From Chloroflexota bacterium (lineage in GTDB: Bacteria; Chloroflexota; Anaerolineae; UBA1429): DNA of 8,544 nt. A program made the position numbers and the translations under genes. The notes below the pieces were generated by a model. It had not been told where the DNA came from. It saw nothing but the letters and a program-made list of their open reading frames with translations, and did not search any database. Each line of letters opens with the position of its first letter. Within the stretch, counting starts at the first letter, position 1. Shown here piece by piece: positions 1 to 5,630 of the stretch. The DNA lies in the NCBI GenBank assembly GCA_012513725.1, contig JAAZBQ010000795.1, forward strand, positions 1 through 8,544. The letters run 5' to 3'.

Positions 1-17
1 CCCATAGAGGAGAACCG

Positions 18-989
18 ATGGCAGAACCGATCATCCTGTTAGGTTTTGGCGACACCCCCGAATCGGCCGCCCTGCGCGAGCGCGTCGAGCGCCTGGCGCC
101 CGGCTATCGCGTGTTGGTGACCCACGACGACGCCGTGGTGCGCGAGCACCTGGGCGACATCGAGATCGCCGCGGGCCGCATGCCGCGAGAGATGATGCTA
201 TCGGCGCCGCGCCTGCGCTGGATGCAGCAGTGGGGCGCCGGGGCCGACTGGCTCCTGCGCACGCCGGAGGCCGCCGCAGCCCCCTTTGTGCTCACCAACG
301 CCTCGGGCGTCCACGCCCAGCCGATCGGCGAGCACATCATGGCCCTGGTGCTGGCCTTTTCCCGCGGCCTGCATCGCGCCCTGCGTTCCCAGGCCGAGGG
401 GCGTTGGCAGCGCCCCGAGATGCACGACGGCATCTCGGAGCTGGCGGGGCAGACCATGCTCCTGATCGGGGTGGGCGCCATCGGCGAGCGCACGGCGCAG
501 TTTGCCGCGGCGTTCGGCATGCGCGTCGTCGGCGTGCGCCGCGATCCCACCGCCCCGGCCGATGGCGTCGCCGAGATGCACGGCCCGGATGCCCTGGCTT
601 CGCTCCTCCCCGACGCCGACGTCGTGGTGCTCACCGTCCCGCTCACCCAGGACACGCGCCACATGATCGGCGAGGCGCAGCTGCGGGCCATGAAACCCAC
701 GGCGTTCCTCGTGAACATCGGCCGCGGCGGCACCATCGACGAGGCCGCCTTGATCCGCGCCCTCCGCGAGGGGTGGATCGCCGGCGCCGGGCTGGACGTG
801 TTCGAGCAGGAACCCCTCCCCGAGGATTCGCCCCTCTGGAAGATGGAGAACGTCATCATCACCGCCCACTATTCCGGGCGCACGCCCCGCTACGACGAGC
901 GGGCCTCGGCCATCTTCTTGGACAACCTGGAGCGCTACCTCGCCGGCCAGCCCCTCCGCAACGTGGTGGACAAGGCCCGCGGGTACTGA
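18..989 (+). CDS. D-2-hydroxyacid dehydrogenase (NAD(P)-dependent)
   Basis: This 323-aa protein should reduce a 2-oxo acid (such as glyoxylate, hydroxypyruvate or a branched 2-ketoacid) to the D-2-hydroxy acid, or run the reverse reaction, in the cytoplasm. The Rossmann nucleotide-binding motif GVGAIG lies at residues 151-156. The family's catalytic triad is visible: Arg236 in NIGRGG, Glu265 in DVFEQEPLP and His284 in TAHYSG. After the second Rossmann strand the sequence reads VVGVRRD, with Arg174-Arg175 where NAD enzymes usually have an acidic residue, so NADP(H) preference is inferred. Length is normal for the family. ATG at 18 follows AGGAG (8-12) with 5-nt spacing. The aldo/keto reductase gene starts 49 nt downstream with no terminator between, suggesting cotranscription from a promoter left of the window. 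The substrate is not decided by sequence. The family call is very secure. Confidence 0.93.
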   Translation: MAEPIILLGFGDTPESAALRERVERLAPGYRVLVTHDDAVVREHLGDIEIAAGRMPREMMLSAPRLRWMQQWGAGADWLLRTPEAAAAPFVLTNASGVHAQPIGEHIMALVLAFSRGLHRALRSQAEGRWQRPEMHDGISELAGQTMLLIGVGAIGERTAQFAAAFGMRVVGVRRDPTAPADGVAEMHGPDALASLLPDADVVVLTVPLTQDTRHMIGEAQLRAMKPTAFLVNIGRGGTIDEAALIRALREGWIAGAGLDVFEQEPLPEDSPLWKMENVIITAHYSGRTPRYDERASAIFLDNLERYLAGQPLRNVVDKARGY

Positions 990-1038
990 CCTCGGGGCGG
1001 CACGGACATACACACTCAACCGAAAGGACCGAGACATC

Positions 1039-2199
1039 GTGCAATACCGCAAGTTTGGCAAGCAGGACTGGCACGTCTCCGCGCTGGGCATGGGCTGCAT
1101 GCGGCTGCCGACCATCGGCGGCGACTCGGCCAAGATCGACGAGCCCGAGGCGCTGCGCATGCTGCACCACGCCATCGAGCACGGAGTGAACTACCTCGAC
1201 ACCGCCTACCCCTACCACGGCGGCAACAGCGAGCGCGTTCTCGGCAAGGGCCTGCAGGGGGGTTACCGCGAAAGGGTTCGCGTGGCTACGAAGCTCCCCA
1301 CCTGGCTGGTCAAAGGCCCGGAGGATTTCGACCGGCTGCTGAACGAGCAGCTGGGCAAGCTGCAGACCGATCACATCGACGTCTACCTGCTGCACTCGCT
1401 GAACGCAGAGTCGTGGAAGCGGGTGCTGGAACACGACGTCCTGGAGTCGGCCGCCAAGGCCCAGCAGGATGGGCGGATCGGCGCCCTGGGCTTTTCGTTC
1501 CACGACTCGGTGGACGCGTTCAAGACCATCGTCGACGGCTACGACGACTGGGCCATGTGCCAGATCCAGTACAACTATATGAACGAGGAGGAGCAGGCCG
1601 GCACCGAGGGCCTGCTGTACGCCGCGGAGCGGGGGCTGGCCGTGGTGATCATGGAGCCGCTCCTGGGCGGCCGCCTGGCCAACTCGCCCGCAGCCGTGCG
1701 CCGCATCTGGGAGGCCGCGCCGCCGGAGCGCAGCGCCGTCGAGTGGGCGCTGCAGTGGCTGTGGAACAAGCCCGAGGTCACTTCCGTGCTGAGCGGGATG
1801 AGCACCATGGGGCAACTCGAGGAGAACCTGGCCATCGCCGCGCGGTCGGGGGTGGGCGTCATATCGGCCGCCGAGGAGGAGGTGGTGGCCCGGGCGCGGG
1901 ACGCCTATGCCGGGCTGGCGCCGATCCCCTGCACCGGCTGCGAGTACTGCATGCCCTGCCCCAGCGGGGTCAAGATCCCGACCAACTTTTCGATCTACAA
2001 CGAGGGGAACATGTACGCCGAGCCCGAGGCGGCGCGGCGGCACTACGCCCGACTGGAAGAAGGCGCCCGGGCCAGCGCGTGCGTGGCCTGTCGCCAGTGC
2101 GAGGAGCACTGCCCCCAGGGCATCCTGATCAGCGAGTGGATGCCCACCGTGCACGCGGTGCTCGGCGAGGGCGCACCGTGGGCGCGCCAGCCGGCCTGA
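1039..2199 (+). CDS. Aldo/keto reductase with C-terminal 2x[4Fe-4S] ferredoxin-like domain
   Basis: A 386-aa oxidoreductase of the COG1453-type family, which fuses an aldo/keto reductase barrel to an iron-sulfur domain. The barrel (about residues 1-285) carries the tetrad Asp54 and Tyr59 (in DTAYPYH), Lys85 (ATKLP) and His119 (LLHS). The C-terminal part has two cysteine sets: C298-x2-C-x2-C-x2-C-P (298, 301, 304, 307) and C348-x2-C-x2-C-x3-C-P (348, 351, 354, 358), each suited to one [4Fe-4S] cluster. It is presumably cytoplasmic and may pass electrons between NAD(P)H, the clusters and an unknown carbonyl substrate or partner. The start is GTG at 1039. The next in-frame ATG is codon 18, which would cut off the first barrel strand. 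AAGGA at 1024-1028 is the likely ribosome site, with a rather long 10-nt spacing. It probably shares a transcript with the upstream dehydrogenase and ends before the hairpin at 2213. Confidence 0.93.
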   Translation: MQYRKFGKQDWHVSALGMGCMRLPTIGGDSAKIDEPEALRMLHHAIEHGVNYLDTAYPYHGGNSERVLGKGLQGGYRERVRVATKLPTWLVKGPEDFDRLLNEQLGKLQTDHIDVYLLHSLNAESWKRVLEHDVLESAAKAQQDGRIGALGFSFHDSVDAFKTIVDGYDDWAMCQIQYNYMNEEEQAGTEGLLYAAERGLAVVIMEPLLGGRLANSPAAVRRIWEAAPPERSAVEWALQWLWNKPEVTSVLSGMSTMGQLEENLAIAARSGVGVISAAEEEVVARARDAYAGLAPIPCTGCEYCMPCPSGVKIPTNFSIYNEGNMYAEPEAARRHYARLEEGARASACVACRQCEEHCPQGILISEWMPTVHAVLGEGAPWARQPA

Positions 2200-2212
2200 G
2201 CCCAATACGTGA

Positions 2213-2241
2213 AGCGCCGCCAGGGAAGCCCTGGCGGCGCT
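2213..2241. terminator. Perfect 13-bp hairpin, probable bidirectional terminator
   Basis: The arm AGCGCCGCCAGGG (2213-2225) pairs perfectly with CCCTGGCGGCGCT (2229-2241) around a 3-nt AAG loop. It lies 13 nt after the aldo/keto reductase stop and 26 nt beyond the stop of the converging minus-strand mini-gene, the expected place for a shared terminator. Neither side has a proper U-tract: the plus side continues with TG repeats and the minus side with a short T-containing stretch. It may therefore act as a weak intrinsic terminator or a 3'-end stabiliser. The stem is seen directly; the function is inferred. Confidence 0.72.
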
Positions 2242-2267
2242 GGTGTGTGTAAGCGGTGGGATGGCGG

Positions 2268-2387
2268 CTAGCTCAGGCCCTCGGCCTTGAGCTGGGTGCG
2301 GCGGCTCTTGCGCAGCTTGGCCGCCGTCTTGAAGCGCTTTGGCAGACTCTCGATACTCTCGCCCTGTTGCCGAGCAACCTGGGTCAT
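2268..2387 (-). CDS. 39-aa basic protein, N-terminus like ribosomal protein bS21
   Basis: A short minus-strand frame of 39 codons, read from ATG at 2387 to TAG at 2268. The ATG is preceded by GGGAGAAGAGC, a strong Shine-Dalgarno sequence at good spacing. The start lies 44 nt past the stop of the nucleotidyltransferase gene on the same strand, so the two are probably cotranscribed, and the hairpin at 2213-2241 follows. The product is very basic in its second half (KRFKTAAKLRKSRR). Residues 9-20, GESIESLPKRFK, resemble the first helix of bS21 (typically GESxESxLkRFkk), and LRKSRR could match the LRExRRR that follows. Usual bS21 is about 55-70 aa, so this would be a shortened version lacking the basic C-terminal helix, with Pro16 inside helix 1. 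It could be a reduced paralogue, a decayed gene or an unrelated RNA-binding peptide. That it is a gene is fairly likely; the family link is tentative. Confidence 0.6.
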   Translation of the reverse strand: MTQVARQQGESIESLPKRFKTAAKLRKSRRTQLKAEGLS

Positions 2388-2431
2388 GCTCTTCTCCCGC
2401 CCCACGGGACGCTCGTGCGGAGGCAATGATT

Positions 2432-3427
2432 CTACCGACGACCGGAGCTGTACCCGACGGCGGACGTATCACCGATGTTCATCTGTTGCCGGGCGCCGCG
2501 GATGGTGACGCGCGGCGCGACGATCGAGCCGTCCAGGATCGTATCGACCAGCGTGGACTCTTCGTCGACGATCGAGTCCTCGACGATGGCATTCTCCACG
2601 ACACAGTCTCCGGCGATGGTCACGTTCGGCCCGATGACCGAGCGCCGGATGCGCGCCGACGGCGCGACGTAGGCCGGCGGGACGATCACGGAATCCTCTG
2701 CGATGACTTCCGCCGCGTTCGAGTGCCCGTGGCCAAGGAGGTAGCGGTTCGTCTCCAGCACGGCCTCTGGGGTGCCGCAGTCTTGCCAGACGTCGACCTC
2801 CTCCACCTCGAAGCGTGCGCCGTCATCCACCATCAGCTGCAGGGCATCGACCAAATAGTACTCTCCCTTGGTCCGTCTGCCGCTGGTGATCAGGCGCTCG
2901 ACGTGGTGCATGAGGTGGTCGCCATCCCGAATATAGTACAGCCCAATGACGGCCAGCCGGTGCTCGTCGGTGTCGGGCTTTTCGATAAAGCGATGGACCT
3001 GCCCGTCCTCCACCACCACCACGCCAAACCGGCGGGGATCGACCACCTCCTTGACGAACGCGATGCCGTCCGCCTGTGATCTCTCGATGACGGAAAGGTC
3101 CGTCTTGGCGATCGTGTCCACAAAGATGATAACCGTGGGGCCGCTGATGTGCTCGCGCGCCAGGTGCAGCGCGTGGGCCTGGCCCAGGAGCTGCCGCTGC
3201 TCGACGAACTGCGCGTCGAACGCATAGTGCTCGCGCACGTACTCCTCAATCTGGTCGCCCAGATAGCCCACGATAAAGACCACCTGCTCGGGATCCAGCG
3301 CCACCAGTTCGTCGAGGATATGCGCCAACACCGGCTTGCCCGCCACGTACATGAGCGGCTTGGGCTTGCTAAAGGTGTGCGGCCGCAGCCTGGTGCCAAA
3401 ACCCGCGAGCGGTATGACGATTCGCAT
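2432..3427 (-). CDS. Sugar-phosphate nucleotidyltransferase with C-terminal beta-helix
   Basis: A 331-aa NDP-sugar pyrophosphorylase (COG1208/COG1209 type) that should couple a nucleoside triphosphate with a sugar 1-phosphate to give an NDP-sugar for cell-surface glycans. Using ATG 3427 as residue 1, the nucleotide-binding signature GFGTRLRP is at 9-16 followed by KPKPL (21-25). The metal-binding Asp is Asp104 in FVDT, EKP is at 149-151 and the second metal Asp is Asp216 in WQDCGTP. Residues about 240-310 show hexapeptide-like repeats rich in V/I (for example SVIGPNVTIAGDCVVENAIV) that should form a short left-handed beta-helix. Start choice: two ATGs are adjacent (3430 and 3427). AGGAGG at 3438-3433 lies 2 nt from the first and 5 nt from the second, so 3427 is favoured. 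An upstream ATG at 3460 lacks a good site. A promoter lies about 95 nt upstream. The exact base and sugar (dTTP/glucose or other) cannot be read from sequence. Confidence 0.92.
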   Translation of the reverse strand: MRIVIPLAGFGTRLRPHTFSKPKPLMYVAGKPVLAHILDELVALDPEQVVFIVGYLGDQIEEYVREHYAFDAQFVEQRQLLGQAHALHLAREHISGPTVIIFVDTIAKTDLSVIERSQADGIAFVKEVVDPRRFGVVVVEDGQVHRFIEKPDTDEHRLAVIGLYYIRDGDHLMHHVERLITSGRRTKGEYYLVDALQLMVDDGARFEVEEVDVWQDCGTPEAVLETNRYLLGHGHSNAAEVIAEDSVIVPPAYVAPSARIRRSVIGPNVTIAGDCVVENAIVEDSIVDEESTLVDTILDGSIVAPRVTIRGARQQMNIGDTSAVGYSSGRR

Positions 3428-3432
3428 CATGC

Positions 3433-3438
3433 CCTCCT
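3433..3438 (-). promoter_or_regulatory. Ribosome binding site deciding the nucleotidyltransferase start
   Basis: On the minus strand this reads AGGAGG, a full anti-SD match. It is 2 nt from ATG 3430 and 5 nt from ATG 3427, so it supports the second of the two tandem ATGs and argues against the start at 3460. Confidence 0.8.
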
Positions 3439-3525
3439 GGGGCGTCTCTGACCCATCCATCTACCGACATGCGCCCGGCGCAATAGGAGGCGGGTTGGAG
3501 GCGTGCCGGGCGGGGGATATGGCGC

Positions 3526-3554
3526 ATCGTAGCATGGCGCCGGGGCGCTGTCAA
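3526..3554 (-). promoter_or_regulatory. Sigma70-type promoter for nucleotidyltransferase unit
   Basis: Read on the minus strand, a perfect TTGACA -35 box (3554-3549), a 17-nt spacer and TACGAT (3531-3526, 4 of 6 matches to TATAAT). The transcript would start near 3519, giving a leader of about 90 nt before ATG 3427. Consensus -35 and ideal spacing in GC-rich DNA make chance unlikely. It faces away from the plus-strand promoter candidate at 3584-3612, with no gene between. Confidence 0.7.
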
Positions 3555-3583
3555 CGGCGACTCGCGCTCGCGCGCTCCCGCGC

Positions 3584-3612
3584 TTGCGTCGCATCACGCA
3601 TCACTCTACAAT
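3584..3612 (+). promoter_or_regulatory. Candidate sigma70-type promoter for the hydrolase/permease genes
   Basis: TTGCGT (3584-3589), a 17-nt spacer and TACAAT (3607-3612). The -10 box matches five of six consensus positions and the -35 three of six. Transcription would begin near 3619, leaving an untranslated leader of about 220 nt before ATG 3843. Its -35 box lies about 30 bp from the -35 box of the divergent minus-strand promoter, so one regulator between 3555 and 3583 could affect both. No operator palindrome was seen. Confidence 0.5.
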
Positions 3613-3842
3613 GTGCGTAGGCTTTCCGGCTCACATCTGCTCCCTCGTGCAATCCCGACCACCGTTGCCCATCCGGGCGTCCTCACAGCGTTCGACCTTT
3701 CAGCGATACCCTTCTCTCGCCAACCCTCCTGCCCTTTGCACCCCTTTGCCTATTTGGCGCTTCAGTCGTCCGGCTCGTGGCGTTTTGCAGCCGGATACCG
3801 CTGGAGCGGGGTACAGTGCCCTGGTTCTAGAGGAGGAATGCG
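3613..3842 (+). other. Gene-free C-rich, G-poor leader, possible Rho-loading region
   Basis: This stretch between the promoter candidate and the hydrolase start has no convincing gene. Hand counting 3691-3750 gives 28 C against 7 G in 60 nt, unlike the balanced G/C of the neighbouring coding DNA. C-rich, G-poor, unstructured RNA is what Rho loads on, so Rho-dependent attenuation of the downstream genes is possible. A weak 6-bp stem (CCGGCT 3770-3775 with AGCCGG 3789-3794) lies near the end. The segment finishes with AGGAGG at 3831-3836, 6 nt before ATG 3843. No known riboswitch pattern was recognised. The composition is observed; the function is inferred. Confidence 0.35.
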
Positions 3843-5501
3843 ATGAGCGAGCGAAGCCAAGCACACGGCCCTGCGACGGGCCGCCCGGAAACGATGGGGA
3901 CGCGCGGCATGGTGGCCACCTCCCACTATTTGGCCAGCGCCGCCGGCCTGGGCATCCTGCAGGAGCGCGGCTCGGCGGCCGATGCCCTGATTGCCGCGAA
4001 CGCGACGCTGTGTGTCGTCTACCCCCACATGTCCGGCCTCGGAGGCGATCTCTTTGCCCAAACGTGGGACCCCGGCAAGGGCCAGGTGATGGCCCTGAAC
4101 GGCTCCGGCCGCTCCGGCGAGCGGGTCACCATCGACGCCTACCGCGCCCAGAAATGGGACGAGATCCAGCCCCGCGGCCCCCTCGCGGCGAACACGGTAC
4201 CGGGTGTCGTCAGCGCCTGGTGGGAGCTCCACCAGCGCCACGGCAAGCTCGATTGGCAGCGGCTGTTCGAGCCGGCCATCCGCTACGCCGAGGAAGGTTT
4301 CCCCATCTCGCCCAAGTTCCGCGACTATATCACCGAGTACGCGGACACGCTCCGGCAGTACGACACCACCGCCGCCATCTATCTGCCCGGCGGCCACGCT
4401 CCCCGGGCGGGCAGCATGTTCCGCCAGGGAGACCTGGCCCAGTCGCTGCGGCAAGTCGCCGGGAACGGCGTCGACGGGTTCTATCGGGGAGAACTGGCGC
4501 AGCGAATCGTCCGGGGCCTGCAGCAGGCGGGCGGGCTCCTGACCGAGGACGATTTTGCCTCCCACACCTCGGATTGGGTGGAGCCCCTGCGCACCACGTA
4601 CAAGGGCTACGAGGTGACCGAGTTGCCCCCCAACACCCAGGGGATCGCCGCGCTCATGATCCTGAACCTCCTGGCGGAGCATGGCCTGGAGGGCATCGCC
4701 GAGGGCTCGGCGGACTATTACCACCTGATGACCGAGGCCACCAAGCTGGCCTTTGCCGATCGCGACCAGTGGGTCACCGATCCCACTACCGTCGATATCC
4801 CCTACGACCGACTGCTGGCCAAGCAGTACGCTGCCCAACGCATGCGCCGGATCGACATGCAGCGGGCTCGTCCGCCGGATGCGGTGGAGCCCGGCCTTGG
4901 CCGGCCCGCGGCCCACGCGGCCGCCGGCGGTGACACCGTCTACATGGCCGCCGTGGACGACGACGGCCTCGCGGTGTCCCTCATCCAGAGCGTGTATTTC
5001 GAGTTCGGGTCTGCCTTTGTGCCCGAGGGGACGGGTATCCTGCTCCAGAACCGCGGCTCCTTCTTCCAGTTGGATCCAGAGCATCCGAACGCCCTGGCCC
5101 CCCGCAAGCGCACCTTCCACACCATCATCCCGGCCATGGCGCTCCAGGAGGGCAAGCCGGCGCTCCTCTTTGGCACCATGGGCGGCGAAGGGCAGCCCCA
5201 GACGCAGGCGGCCATGCTCACCCGCATGGTGGACTATGGCTACAACGTCCAGGAAGCCATCGAGGCGCCCCGCTGGCTCTACGGGCGGACGTGGGGCGAC
5301 GAGTCGCGCTCGCTCAAGCTCGAGGGCCGCATCCCCGACGGGGTGGCGACCGAGCTCAAGCGACGCGGCCACGACGTGTCGATGGTCGAGGACTGGTCTC
5401 AGACCATGGGCCACGCCCAGGCGATCTGGATCGACCGCGAGGAGGGCGTCCTTCGCGGCGGGGCCGACCCGCGCGGTGAAGGGATGGCCATGGGATTCTG
5501 A
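3843..5501 (+). CDS. Gamma-glutamyltransferase superfamily Ntn-hydrolase (YwrD-like)
   Basis: A 552-aa member of the gamma-glutamyltranspeptidase superfamily, made as one chain that cuts itself before a threonine. The expected cleavage point is Asp364-Thr365 in GGDTVYMAAVDDDG. Thr365 would be the new N-terminal nucleophile, giving subunits of about 364 and 188 residues. Other family marks are GLGGDLF (65-71), the substrate-pocket stretch LNGSGR (85-90), FGSAFVPEGTGILLQNRG in the small subunit and the oxyanion-type GTMGGEGQPQ (444-453, with Gly447-Gly448). There is no signal peptide, so it is probably cytoplasmic, unlike secreted Ggt. The layout is closer to B. subtilis YwrD and to oxamate amidohydrolase HpxW than to classical glutathione-degrading enzymes. 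Hydrolysis of a gamma-glutamyl or other small amide is the safe statement. ATG 3843 follows AGGAGG at 6-nt spacing. The permease genes follow after 129 nt on the same strand, so product or substrate transport may be linked. Confidence 0.92.
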   Translation: MSERSQAHGPATGRPETMGTRGMVATSHYLASAAGLGILQERGSAADALIAANATLCVVYPHMSGLGGDLFAQTWDPGKGQVMALNGSGRSGERVTIDAYRAQKWDEIQPRGPLAANTVPGVVSAWWELHQRHGKLDWQRLFEPAIRYAEEGFPISPKFRDYITEYADTLRQYDTTAAIYLPGGHAPRAGSMFRQGDLAQSLRQVAGNGVDGFYRGELAQRIVRGLQQAGGLLTEDDFASHTSDWVEPLRTTYKGYEVTELPPNTQGIAALMILNLLAEHGLEGIAEGSADYYHLMTEATKLAFADRDQWVTDPTTVDIPYDRLLAKQYAAQRMRRIDMQRARPPDAVEPGLGRPAAHAAAGGDTVYMAAVDDDGLAVSLIQSVYFEFGSAFVPEGTGILLQNRGSFFQLDPEHPNALAPRKRTFHTIIPAMALQEGKPALLFGTMGGEGQPQTQAAMLTRMVDYGYNVQEAIEAPRWLYGRTWGDESRSLKLEGRIPDGVATELKRRGHDVSMVEDWSQTMGHAQAIWIDREEGVLRGGADPRGEGMAMGF

Positions 5502-5579
5502 CGCGTCGGCATCGGAGCAGCAGCACACCAGCAGCCCAGGGCTCGCGCTTGGAACGCCAGGGGCACACGGTGTCGCACA

Positions 5580-5615
5580 CGCGCCGGCGGCCGGGAGTGA
5601 ATAGCCGCCAGCGCG
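5580..5615 (+). repeat. Imperfect inverted repeat before first permease ribosome site
   Basis: CGCGC (5580-5584) plus GGCGGC (5586-5591) pairs with GCCGCC (5604-5609) plus GCGCG (5611-5615), an 11-bp GC stem with one C-A mismatch and a 12-nt loop. It stands in the 129-nt gap after the hydrolase gene, ending 5 nt before the GGAGGT ribosome site. With no U-tract it is not a classical terminator. It could slow read-through, protect the upstream mRNA or limit access to the ribosome site. In DNA this GC-rich, chance hairpins are common. Confidence 0.4.
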
Positions 5616-5620
5616 CCCGT

Positions 5621-5626
5621 GGAGGT
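5621..5626 (+). promoter_or_regulatory. Ribosome binding site deciding the first permease start
   Basis: GGAGGT sits 4 nt before ATG 5631. An in-frame GTG at 5619 overlaps this site and so is not a plausible start; translation should begin at 5631 with MPQLPITF. Confidence 0.8.
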
Positions 5627-5630
5627 GAAC

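Noticed and set aside
859..2472. 537-codon minus-strand frame across the aldo/keto reductase
   Set aside because: It is antisense to a gene with complete catalytic and Fe-S motifs; the product is low-complexity with no domain, a usual artefact of GC-rich DNA.
3428..3460. Longer N-terminus for the nucleotidyltransferase from ATG 3460
   Set aside because: The extra 11 residues precede the conserved first strand and would place the AGGAGG ribosome site inside the gene.
3785..3817. Second promoter candidate TTGCAG ... TACAGT close to the hydrolase start
   Set aside because: The spacer is 21 nt, too long for a sigma70 promoter; the pair at 3584-3612 fits better.
3613..3846. 77-codon plus-strand frame whose TGA overlaps the hydrolase ATG (ATGA)
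   Set aside because: The overlap looks like translational coupling, but the GTG start directly abuts the -10 box, has no ribosome site, and the product (many Ser/Pro/Arg, no recognisable domain) follows the C-rich base composition of a leader.
3584..4933. 449-codon plus-strand frame running into the hydrolase gene
   Set aside because: Most of it is the out-of-frame shadow of the hydrolase, giving Arg/Pro/Gly-rich text without any family motif.
3762..5528. 588-codon minus-strand frame opposite the hydrolase
   Set aside because: It mirrors the codon structure of the real gene, has no ribosome site and no recognisable fold.
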